From the NCBI GenBank assembly GCA_030950975.1, contig JAUZQL010000213.1, forward strand, positions 1 to 9,220: a stretch of 9,220 bases of DNA, written 5' to 3'. Of the stretch, positions 1-5,372 are shown piece by piece. Source of the stretch: Mariprofundaceae bacterium (GTDB lineage: Bacteria; Pseudomonadota; Zetaproteobacteria; Mariprofundales; Mariprofundaceae). A program made the position numbers and the translations under genes. The notes under the pieces are model-generated. The model was given only the letters and a program-made list of their open reading frames with translations. It was not told where the DNA came from and ran no database searches. How positions within the stretch are numbered: the stretch's first letter is position 1; each line of letters begins with the position of its first letter.

Positions 1-1
1 G

Positions 2-295
2 GTGCGTCATTTCCACCGAAGTTCGTCTGCGGTTGAGGGGCGTAATGGTTGTTTGTCGCAGATGTACCATAATGGGAGAGGTTTTACGGAAAAGCGATTG
101 GCGGCTTTAACAGTGATCCATAATTATGGCATCAAACATCCGGATGGTTCAACTGCTGCATCACGATTGTTTGAGCAAGATTTTCCAGACCCGCTCACAT
201 GGCTTTTAGAGCAAGTTGGAGAACTTCCTTTGCCAAGAAGGTCAAACAAGAGGGCTATCTGTAATTCGTTGATTTTATTGACTGTCCCGTCTTAA
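2..295 (+). CDS. Transposase, C-terminal part (DUF6399-like family)
   Basis: This is the C-terminal end of a transposase. The frame is open to the left window edge, so the GTG at position 2 is probably an internal codon and not the true start. The first visible residues contain SSSAVEGRNGCLS followed by a histidine/Gly-Arg-Gly segment. From memory this is the signature of a family of proteobacterial and cyanobacterial transposases carrying a DUF6399-type C-terminal region. The glutamate at visible residue 12 may be the last acidic residue of a DDE active site, but that is inference. The segment DFPDPLTWLLEQVGELPLPRR is also typical of the family tail. The stop codon lies in the loop of a short palindrome (284-302), only 26 nt before the first possible TTG start of the next gene. 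Whether the element is complete upstream cannot be seen, and no terminal inverted repeat can be confirmed. Confidence 0.7.
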   Translation: MRHFHRSSSAVEGRNGCLSQMYHNGRGFTEKRLAALTVIHNYGIKHPDGSTAASRLFEQDFPDPLTWLLEQVGELPLPRRSNKRAICNSLILLTVPS

Positions 296-302
296 ACGGG
301 AC
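284..302. repeat. 7-bp perfect palindrome at the transposase/antitoxin junction
   Basis: GTCCCGT is followed by the 5-nt loop CTTAA and then ACGGGAC, its exact reverse complement. The loop contains the transposase stop codon (293-295). No T-run follows on either strand, so it is not a standard intrinsic terminator. It may be part of the element's end, an operator, or a translation-limiting hairpin in front of the first nucleotidyltransferase. The structure is read directly; the role is not known. Confidence 0.55.
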
Positions 303-320
303 GCCAAACTTTCGGGTGTT

Positions 321-665
321 TTGGCTGTGTACTTGTTTGGATCAGTCGCCAAAGGTGTTGAACATACAGGCAGCGATATTGATATGGCAGTGCTAAGTGA
401 TCATGTTTTGCTAACGATGGATGTTTGGATGTTGGCTCAGGAATTAGCGAAAGATGCAGGCGTAGATGTGGATCTTATTGATTTACGACGTGCAAATACG
501 GTGATGCGAATGCAAATTATTGCTCAAGGTAAACGATTGATTTGCATGAATCATAATGCTTGTGAGCAATTTGAAGATTTTGTTTATACGGATTTTGCTC
601 GCTTGAATGAGGAACGTGCAGCGATTTTAACAGATATTCAGTCACGAGGCAGCGTGTATGGATGA
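321..665 (+). CDS. mntA: MntA-type nucleotidyltransferase antitoxin, 5' end apparently lost
   Basis: Minimal nucleotidyltransferase of the MNT family, the antitoxin half of an MNT-HEPN module. In characterised MntA/HepT pairs this enzyme transfers AMP to a tyrosine of the HEPN toxin and silences it. The GSX10DXD motif is clear: G7-S8 and D19/D21 in the frame starting at TTG 321. A third acidic residue is probably D51 in VDVDLIDL. At 114 aa it is about 20 residues short of the roughly 135-140 aa usual for MntA. TTG 321 starts directly on the beta strand before the GS motif. The same frame is open upstream to a TGA at 279-281 and reads LSRLKRDAKLSGV, which resembles the missing N-terminal helix, but has no ATG or GTG. 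The gene therefore looks truncated where the transposase gene ends. It overlaps the HEPN gene by 8 nt. Whether it still makes an active protein is uncertain. Confidence 0.75.
   Translation: MAVYLFGSVAKGVEHTGSDIDMAVLSDHVLLTMDVWMLAQELAKDAGVDVDLIDLRRANTVMRMQIIAQGKRLICMNHNACEQFEDFVYTDFARLNEERAAILTDIQSRGSVYG
646..649 (+). promoter_or_regulatory. Ribosome binding site of the first HEPN toxin
   Basis: GAGG lies 8 nt before ATG 658 and inside the end of the nucleotidyltransferase gene. It supports ATG 658 as the start and translation coupled to the upstream frame. Confidence 0.6.
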
Positions 666-1080
666 CATTCTTCTAAACAAAGTATCCATGATTGAGCGAT
701 GTTTAAAACGCATTAATGAGGATTATACGGGTCATGAAGATGAGCTTGAATCTAATTTTATGCGTCAGGACTCCATTATATTGAATCTTCAACGTGCATG
801 TGAAGCAAGTATTGATGCTGCCATGCATGTGGTTCGTGTTCATAAGTTGGGCATTCCACAGCAGAGTCGAGATGCTTTTGGTTTGATGCAAGAGGCAAAA
901 CTTCTGGATGCAGAACTTGCGGATAAAATGCAAAGGATGGTGGGTTTTCGCAATGTTGCGGTTCATGATTACCGCAGTCTAAACATGACTATTTTACGTG
1001 CTATTCTAGAAAAGAACTTGGATGACTTTCGTGAATTGAATAGGTGTTTTATTACGCTTGCGAATGTCGAAAATGTATAG
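658..1080 (+). CDS. hepT: HepT-like HEPN ribonuclease toxin (DUF86 family)
   Basis: HEPN-domain protein of 140 aa, the usual length for HepT. The family acts as a metal-independent endoribonuclease; characterised HepT proteins cut tRNA or mRNA and stop growth until AMPylated by the partner MntA. The catalytic RX4H motif is present as RNVAVHDY near the C-terminus (R98, N99, H103). Y105 sits two residues after the histidine, the position AMPylated in known systems. The N-terminal half is all-helical and charged, with no signal peptide or membrane segment, so it should be cytoplasmic. ATG 658 is supported by a GAGG box and the 8-nt overlap with the nucleotidyltransferase gene. The toxin looks intact while its cognate antitoxin looks shortened, which is odd because an active toxin should need full neutralisation. 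Confidence 0.85.
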   Translation: MDDILLNKVSMIERCLKRINEDYTGHEDELESNFMRQDSIILNLQRACEASIDAAMHVVRVHKLGIPQQSRDAFGLMQEAKLLDAELADKMQRMVGFRNVAVHDYRSLNMTILRAILEKNLDDFRELNRCFITLANVENV

Positions 1081-1116
1081 CCTTATGACTGTTATTGCCA
1101 CTTATAAATGGTTTAT

Positions 1117-1416
1117 ATGCGATTGAATCAAATGCAAGTTGATGCCATCGAACAAGTCTTTCAAACGGTGTTTTTACACGGTGAAGTGATATTATTTGGG
1201 AGTCGGGTGGATGTTCAGAAAAAAGGTGGCGATATTGATCTGTTTATTCAGCCTTCGGAGCCGATGTCAGATTTGTTTGAACGTAAAATACAATTTTTGG
1301 TAGCGTTAAAAAATAGAATTGGTGAGCAAAAAATTGATCTTGTGTTGGCACCTTTTGCTTCAGAAGCGTTAAAAGATGAAATAAACAAAACAGGAATTCT
1401 GTTATGCCAAATATAA
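1117..1416 (+). CDS. MNT-family nucleotidyltransferase, second module
   Basis: Small nucleotidyltransferase of 99 aa from ATG 1117. ATG 1108 would add three residues, but the MRLNQMQ start fits family members better. No convincing ribosome binding site precedes either. The active-site motif reads FGSRVDVQKKGGDIDL: G28-S29, nine residues, then D39 and D41. This GSX9DXD spacing is one residue shorter than in the first module and is common among MNT proteins with the SRVD-KKGGDIDL form. D74 in KIDLVL is the likely third carboxylate. The protein is clearly a different subfamily from the upstream MntA, so this is not a recent duplication. Its stop overlaps the next gene by 13 nt. The 36-nt gap from the first HEPN gene allows co-transcription of all four genes. 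By analogy it is the antitoxin; that is inferred. Confidence 0.8.
   Translation: MRLNQMQVDAIEQVFQTVFLHGEVILFGSRVDVQKKGGDIDLFIQPSEPMSDLFERKIQFLVALKNRIGEQKIDLVLAPFASEALKDEINKTGILLCQI
1392..1396 (+). promoter_or_regulatory. Ribosome binding site of the second HEPN protein
   Basis: AGGAA lies 7 nt before ATG 1404 and inside the last codons of the nucleotidyltransferase. It fixes the start at 1404 and the 13-nt overlap. Confidence 0.6.
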
Positions 1417-1886
1417 TTGAGCAGAGGCTGAAAAGGATTTTCCGCGAATGTGATACACATCAGGCTCGGATGATGTCGGCGCATCAGAAAATTCAGCATA
1501 AATTACCGTTAAAGCCAGTAAGTTATCTTCAGTTAGATGAAGAAGATGTTGCACATATTGATCAGTTTTTGTTTCGTTATGCAAAACTGCAAGATGCCAT
1601 GGGCCAGCGTTTATTTAAAGCCATGCTTATGCTGCTTCAAGAGGACGTGGAGCATGTCCCTTTTCTGGATATTTTGAATAAATCGGAAAAATTAAATTTA
1701 ATTGCATCGGCTGAAACATGGCAGGAATTAAGAGAAATTCGCAATACTATTGCCCATGAATATGATGATTCTCCAGAACTGATGGTTCAAGTGCTCAATG
1801 CTATTTTTTCATCACATGAAGTGTTGATTGGTATATACGATGATCTTAAAAAGGCTTATCATAAGAGAAATCATGATGATAAATAA
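1404..1886 (+). CDS. HEPN-like toxin partner of the second module
   Basis: Helical protein of 160 aa. Near the C-terminus it carries EIRNTIAHEYDD, an RX4H HEPN motif (R113, N114, H118) with Y120 two residues after the histidine. This fits an RNase toxin that can be AMPylated by the nucleotidyltransferase encoded just upstream. It is longer than HepT: about 45 N-terminal residues (lysine- and histidine-rich, then VSYLQLDEEDVAHIDQF) precede the helical core. The middle segment FLDILNKSEKLNLIASAETWQELREIRN resembles the layout of HI0074-type nucleotidyltransferase partners more than that of DUF86 HepT. No signal peptide or membrane helix is present. The start is supported by AGGAA at 1392-1396. 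It is the last gene of the plus-strand cluster and converges on the hydroxylase gene. Function is inferred from motif and context; it could instead be a non-toxic partner subunit. Confidence 0.7.
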   Translation: MPNIIEQRLKRIFRECDTHQARMMSAHQKIQHKLPLKPVSYLQLDEEDVAHIDQFLFRYAKLQDAMGQRLFKAMLMLLQEDVEHVPFLDILNKSEKLNLIASAETWQELREIRNTIAHEYDDSPELMVQVLNAIFSSHEVLIGIYDDLKKAYHKRNHDDK

Positions 1887-2044
1887 AGTGGGTGTTTGAT
1901 GATGGTAAGTTTTCAAAATATGTTGAACTTAAGGATAGTCTTTTGTGAAAACAAAATGCGCTAATCAAGCCTTGACCCTCGAAGGTATGAATAAATAATG
2001 CGAAATTTCTCTGCTTCACCAAGAGCCTTAGTATCCTTTCATGG
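1887..2044. other. Convergent intergenic gap, weak hairpins only
   Basis: This 158-bp AT-rich gap separates two convergent gene ends. It holds several short inverted repeats. TTTTGT-GAAA-ACAAAA (1941-1956) is a 6-bp stem with a GNRA-type loop. GTTTTCA at 1909-1915 pairs with TGAAAAC at 1946-1952. AAGTT...AACTT (1907-1930) forms an imperfect stem. None has a GC-rich stem plus T-run, so I do not call a terminator. No small gene with a start signal is evident. Confidence 0.4.
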
Positions 2045-2839
2045 TTACTTTTGTGCTTTGATGCGATATTTCTTAAACGGTAAACGTAACATCCAAGCCA
2101 AGTGATGCGTGGCATCCTGTTGGTATTCTGGCAAGCCAATCACCATAGCATCATGCCCTGCATCGGGTTGCGCTCGATATGTTCCAAACAAACGATCCCA
2201 TAACGATAAATTAAAACCATAATTGCTATTGGTCTCATGTATCAACACCGAATGATGGATACGATGAACATCAGGTGTGATAAAAAGAAGGCGTAATAAA
2301 GCATCCAAAGGCTTCGGTAATTTTACATTAGCATGATTAAACATTGCCATGCCATTCAGTATCATTTCAAACACAATCACAGCCATCACGGGTGCGCCCA
2401 AAAGTGTCACCACGACAATTTTAATCAGCATCGATACAATGATTTCAAGTGGATGAAAACGTAAGCCTGTGGTGACATCAATATCACGATCCGCATGATG
2501 GACTTGGTGCAAAGCCCACAACCATGCCACACGATGAAATACAACATGTTGTCCATAAATCACGCCATCTAAGAGAAACACTGCCAAGCATACCTGCCAA
2601 ACATGATTTAGTGGCAATATCGTGAATAAACCAAAATGATGATGTTCTGCCCACAAAGCCGCACCGATAGCGCCTGCGGGCAAGAGTAATCGAACCAGTA
2701 AGGTATTCAGTACAACCATCCCCAAATTGGCTGCCCAACGTTGATAGGCAAAACGCAGTGTCTTTTTGGGAAACATCGCCTCTAACCCTGCCATGCTCAG
2801 GAATATGCCAATAAACACGAGTAAACGGATGCTTTCCAT
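2045..2839 (-). CDS. Fatty acid hydroxylase / sterol desaturase family membrane protein
   Basis: Integral membrane di-iron oxygenase of 264 aa in the fatty acid hydroxylase superfamily, which hydroxylates or desaturates C-H bonds of lipids or sterol-like substrates. The histidine boxes are complete: HVVFH (H98, H102), HQVHH (H111, H114, H115) and HRIHH (H192, H195, H196), with further histidines at 129 and 169. Hydrophobic stretches lie at about residues 5-22, 38-60, 77-95 and 133-162, with the histidine boxes facing one side. The LWDRLFGTYR segment near the C-terminus is typical of the family. The substrate cannot be told from sequence. ATG 2839 follows the amidase stop by 1 nt and has a GAGG box 9 nt upstream, so the two genes are translationally coupled. 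The position after ampD is the one ampE holds in enterobacteria, but this protein is unrelated to AmpE. Confidence 0.87.
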   Translation of the reverse strand: MESIRLLVFIGIFLSMAGLEAMFPKKTLRFAYQRWAANLGMVVLNTLLVRLLLPAGAIGAALWAEHHHFGLFTILPLNHVWQVCLAVFLLDGVIYGQHVVFHRVAWLWALHQVHHADRDIDVTTGLRFHPLEIIVSMLIKIVVVTLLGAPVMAVIVFEMILNGMAMFNHANVKLPKPLDALLRLLFITPDVHRIHHSVLIHETNSNYGFNLSLWDRLFGTYRAQPDAGHDAMVIGLPEYQQDATHHLAWMLRLPFKKYRIKAQK

Positions 2840-2840
2840 A

Positions 2841-3383
2841 TCATTTCACCTCACTATTCATGCTTTTCGCTTTAGCCAAGCGTTCTCGAAAATACTTCCA
2901 ATCCCATTGCTTTCCTGGATCCCATTTGCGTATCGGCGCAATATCTTGATGCCCGACAATGCGATTTTGGCGTATATTGGGGTATATTTGCATCAATGTT
3001 CGACATAAACGAGCTGTTTCTTGATATTGCATGGGAGTAAAGGCTTGTAACTCATCGCCAATCATTTCAATGCCAATCGCATAATCATTACACTGTTCAC
3101 GACCTTGCCAACATGATACCCCAGCATGCCAAGCGCGTTTCTCACATGGCACAAATTGGGTGATTATTCCTTGCCGATCGACCACAAAGTGGGCGGAAAC
3201 CTGTACGTGTTCCAAATCAGCAAAGGATGGATGTGCCGCAATATCCAAGGTACCTAAAAAAAGCTGTTCGACATGCTTTATATCAAAATCACTGGCAGGC
3301 AAACTGATGGCGTGAAGCACAATCAAATCAATCACCGTATCCAACGGTCGATCATTATAATGAGGAGAAGGTAAATAGCGCAT
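2841..3383 (-). CDS. ampD: 1,6-anhydro-N-acetylmuramyl-L-alanine amidase AmpD
   Basis: Cytoplasmic zinc amidase (Amidase_2 fold) that cuts the stem peptide from anhydro-MurNAc fragments during cell-wall recycling. In many Gram-negatives its loss raises AmpR inducer levels and beta-lactamase expression. With the start at 3383 the protein has 180 aa, against 183 in E. coli, and begins MRYLPSPHYNDRP, which aligns with the conserved N-terminal PSPHYD block. Predicted zinc ligands are H24 (VLHAISLP), H145 (GHQDIAP) and D155 (WDPG). E106 (IGIEM) and K153 match catalytic-site residues. The AWHAGVS and GREQCNDYAIGIE blocks are nearly family consensus. The frame stays open upstream to 3461, but that extension (MIVSCNAMM...) overlaps the divergent gene's leader and is not conserved, so I reject it. 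No strong ribosome binding site is visible before 3383. The next gene follows after 1 nt. Confidence 0.9.
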   Translation of the reverse strand: MRYLPSPHYNDRPLDTVIDLIVLHAISLPASDFDIKHVEQLFLGTLDIAAHPSFADLEHVQVSAHFVVDRQGIITQFVPCEKRAWHAGVSCWQGREQCNDYAIGIEMIGDELQAFTPMQYQETARLCRTLMQIYPNIRQNRIVGHQDIAPIRKWDPGKQWDWKYFRERLAKAKSMNSEVK

Positions 3384-3403
3384 GTGGCAATCATGCCGAT
3401 AAA

Positions 3404-3418
3404 TGACAAGAGTTGTCA
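3404..3418. promoter_or_regulatory. Palindromic operator candidate between divergent genes
   Basis: TGACAA-GAG-TTGTCA is a perfect 6+3+6 palindrome in the 55-bp spacer between ampD (minus) and the permease gene (plus). A related half-site, TGGCAA, lies at 3385-3390, 19 bp to the left. The position and symmetry suit a transcription factor dimer controlling one or both genes. No regulator gene is nearby and no convincing -35/-10 pair could be assigned. Confidence 0.4.
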
Positions 3419-3424
3419 CCCAAA

Positions 3425-3429
3425 AGAGG
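3425..3429 (+). promoter_or_regulatory. Ribosome binding site of the permease gene
   Basis: AGAGG lies 9 nt before ATG 3439. It decides for this start over the in-frame ATG at 3403, which has no such signal and whose extra 12 polar residues lie inside the divergent spacer. Confidence 0.6.
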
Positions 3430-3438
3430 CATATCATC

Positions 3439-4116
3439 ATGGCATTACAAGATACAATCATCGGACTGATGGCAGCATGGCTTTTATTAGCGGGTGCTGC
3501 TTATGTTGCTCATCGACACGATTTAGGACTGTCTCGTGCGATGCTTATCGCTTCGATTCGTGGTCCTATTCAATTGGTTTTATTGGCGTTTGTTTTACAT
3601 TGGGTCTTTGATATTACCGCTGTTTGGATGCAAATGATCATCATCATTGCGTTTTGTTTTGTGGCTGCGCAAACCAGTGCATCTCATCATACATACCCCA
3701 AACAAGCATGGCTTGCCACATCGATTGGTTTGATATGTGGGTGTGCTGTGACCTTACCGTGGCTGGCTTGGGCTGGTGCGATTGATAGCAATACACGTGC
3801 CTTGATTCCTTTGGCAAGCATGGTGGCAGCCAATGGTATGAATGCTGTTTCCATGATGTTTGAACGCATCAAACAGGGTGGCAATGCAGGTGAAGGAATG
3901 CGTATTGCGCTCATCCCCACCATTGATACCTTAAAAGTTGTGGGTTTGGTGCATATGCCAGGGATTTTTGTTGGTATGATTTTGGCAGGAAGTCCAGCCA
4001 TGCAGGCTGCGGCAGCACAGTTGACGGTTCTTTATATGATTGTTGCATCTAGTTTTACCGCTTGTATGGTGACTTTTTTGTTGATGAAGCATTGGCTCAA
4101 AGTAGAAGCCTCTTGA
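3439..4116 (+). CDS. UPF0014 family (FetB-like) permease, shortened
   Basis: Integral inner-membrane protein of 225 aa from the UPF0014 family, to which the E. coli iron exporter permease FetB (YbbM) and plant ALS3/STAR2 belong. Hydrophobic segments lie at about residues 8-25, 34-57, 62-79, 90-112, 121-140, 157-185 and 193-217. Family blocks are clear: LIASIRGPIQLVLLAFVL, PLASMVAANGMNAVSMMFERI and ALIPTIDTLKVVGLVHMPGIFVGMILAGSP. FetB-type proteins are about 260 aa. Here only about a dozen glycine-rich residues (KQGGNAGEGMRI) separate the last two blocks, where relatives carry some 35 residues including a conserved ALALGATPRQA-like segment. That segment is the likely coupling loop to the ATPase FetA. 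No ATPase gene is visible. The family fit is strong, but ATP-driven transport by this form is doubtful. Confidence 0.8.
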   Translation: MALQDTIIGLMAAWLLLAGAAYVAHRHDLGLSRAMLIASIRGPIQLVLLAFVLHWVFDITAVWMQMIIIIAFCFVAAQTSASHHTYPKQAWLATSIGLICGCAVTLPWLAWAGAIDSNTRALIPLASMVAANGMNAVSMMFERIKQGGNAGEGMRIALIPTIDTLKVVGLVHMPGIFVGMILAGSPAMQAAAAQLTVLYMIVASSFTACMVTFLLMKHWLKVEAS

Positions 4117-4178
4117 GGTTTATCTAATAATAATTTTGCTAAACGATATTGCCAATGTTTCGCACCCTTTTTCAATTT

Positions 4179-4182
4179 GGAG
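4179..4182 (+). promoter_or_regulatory. Ribosome binding site of hemC
   Basis: GGAG lies 5 nt before ATG 4188. It supports that start over the in-frame codons at 4149 or 4152, which would add a non-conserved hydrophobic tail (MPMFRTLFQFGVI). Confidence 0.65.
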
Positions 4183-4187
4183 TAATC

Positions 4188-5114
4188 ATGACCCACATTC
4201 GTATTGCAACTCGCCGTTCCCCTCTTGCTTTATGGCAAGCCAATTATGTTTCAGACACATTGAAAAAACTGGATCCATCGCTTACGACGGAACTTGTAAA
4301 AATCGTCACCAAAGGCGATAAAATTTTGGATGTACCACTTGCCCAAGTGGGTGGAAAAGGCTTGTTTACCAAAGAAATTGATGAAGCGTTGTTGGATGGT
4401 CGCGCCGATATTGCAGTTCACTCGATGAAAGATGTCCCCACTGAATTGCCCGCAGGGACAAGTATTCGTGCCAATCCAAAACGTGAAGATCCGCGTGATG
4501 CAATTGCCACGATAACAGGCGGCGATATGGATAGTTTGCCCGAAGGCGCACGTATCGGCACATCCAGTTTACGCCGTATTGCACAATTAAAATCCAAATA
4601 TCCAAGTTTTGAATTTGTTTCCATTCGCGGCAATATTCAAACACGTCTTTCCAAATTGGGTGAAGAAGTGGATGCTGTTATTTTAGCTGCCGCAGGTGTG
4701 TGTCGCATGGGTATGGCAGATAAAATGCACCAGTTTATGGATACTGATGTGATGCTTCCTGCTGTCGCACAAGGAACATTGGGCATTCAAACACGTGATA
4801 GCGATGAACAAATCAATCACTTCATTGATCAAATAAATGACCCTGAAACCGTGATTCGCACACGTGCGGAACGATCTTTTTTAAGACGTTTGGAAGGCGG
4901 CTGCCAAGTGCCGATTGCTGCTTTTGCCACCCTCGATGGTGAACAATTATTGCTCAAAGGTTTGGTGGGAGATGTCGAAGGTAATGTGGTGATTGCACGT
5001 GAAATGGAAGGTTTAGCTGTGGATGCCAAGCAAATGGGTATTGCCTTGGCGGATGAAATTTTAGATGCAGGTGCTCGACCCATTCTTCAAGCATTGTATG
5101 ATTTAGAACGTTAA
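4188..5114 (+). CDS. hemC: Hydroxymethylbilane synthase (porphobilinogen deaminase)
   Basis: Cytoplasmic enzyme that joins four porphobilinogen units into hydroxymethylbilane, the precursor of uroporphyrinogen III on the way to heme and sirohem. The 308-aa protein from ATG 4188 matches the usual 305-315 aa. Domain 1 begins IRIATRRSPLALWQA. VHSMKDVPT carries the catalytic aspartate (D82, equivalent to E. coli D84). The substrate-binding arginines lie in GTSSLRR (124-130) and SIRGNIQTRL (145-154). The dipyrromethane cofactor cysteine is C239 in LEGGCQVPIAAFA. All these residues are intact, so the gene should be active. The usual gammaproteobacterial neighbour hemD is not downstream; recD converges from the other side. 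A 71-bp gap separates it from the permease gene, so it may have its own promoter or be read through from upstream; no convincing promoter was found. Confidence 0.97.
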   Translation: MTHIRIATRRSPLALWQANYVSDTLKKLDPSLTTELVKIVTKGDKILDVPLAQVGGKGLFTKEIDEALLDGRADIAVHSMKDVPTELPAGTSIRANPKREDPRDAIATITGGDMDSLPEGARIGTSSLRRIAQLKSKYPSFEFVSIRGNIQTRLSKLGEEVDAVILAAAGVCRMGMADKMHQFMDTDVMLPAVAQGTLGIQTRDSDEQINHFIDQINDPETVIRTRAERSFLRRLEGGCQVPIAAFATLDGEQLLLKGLVGDVEGNVVIAREMEGLAVDAKQMGIALADEILDAGARPILQALYDLER

Positions 5115-5141
5115 CCCAATATAGATACAGATGTGAAACCT

Positions 5142-5169
5142 CATCCTTGTGTTGATGGTCTTTTGTTTT
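5142..5169 (+). terminator. Weak terminator candidate after hemC
   Basis: CATC and GATG form a 4-bp stem with an 8-nt loop, followed by GGTCTTTTGTTTT, a T-rich tail. The stem is short, so this is only a possible intrinsic terminator; its position 27 nt after the hemC stop is suitable. Confidence 0.25.
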
Positions 5170-5219
5170 AAATACTGATATTACGCATTTTGATGAAAAT
5201 AAGCATTATTCCATGCTTA

Positions 5220-5279
5220 GGAAGTGTGGCTTTAGCCACGCCCTGATACTTCATTCGGCGCGGCTAAAGCCGCACTTCC
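5220..5279. repeat. REP-like palindrome pair (inverted orientation)
   Basis: Two 23-nt arms (5220-5242 and 5257-5279) are inverted copies with two differences, separated by 14 nt. Each arm opens or closes with GGAAGTG/CACTTCC. Each also contains its own small hairpin: GTGGC-TTTA-GCCAC on the left and GCGGC-TAAA-GCCGC on the right. This nested design and the convergent intergenic site are typical of REP/BIME elements spread by REP-associated tyrosine transposases. It can fold into one long stem in RNA and may help end transcription of hemC and recD, but there is no T-run. No other copy was found in this window. Confidence 0.6.
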
Positions 5280-5372
5280 AGAGTTATGAAGACACAGCAA
5301 CGTTCATCCCCGAAATCCGATGAAAAGATTATGGTATGTGTAACATCAGCTCACTTCTCTTGAATACAGCAC

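Larger units (their letters stand above)
5115..5372. other. Convergent intergenic gap between hemC and recD
   Basis: This 258-bp non-coding gap holds the weak terminator candidate and the REP-like pair. TTCATC...GATGAA is a further 6-bp inverted repeat with a 10-nt loop at about 5303-5324. I see no small gene in it. Confidence 0.5.

Noticed and set aside
703..966. Minus-strand open frame of 87 codons opposite hepT
   Set aside because: It lies wholly opposite a gene with a clear HEPN motif, has no ribosome binding site and shows no recognisable family features.
1095..1116. Promoter for the second MNT-HEPN module (TTGCCA and TTATAA)
   Set aside because: The two boxes are only about 1-2 bp apart, and no -10 box sits at 16-18 bp from TTGCCA.
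3384..3461. N-terminal extension of AmpD from 3461
   Set aside because: The extra 26 residues (MIVSCNAMMICLFW...) look hydrophobic enough for a signal anchor, but AmpD is cytoplasmic, the conserved block starts at MRYLPSPHY, and the extension would overlap the divergent permease start.
4113..4145. hemC promoter using TTGAGG and the TAATAATAATTT stretch
   Set aside because: No -10 hexamer with reasonable match is found 16-18 bp after TTGAGG; the AT-rich stretch alone is too weak to call.
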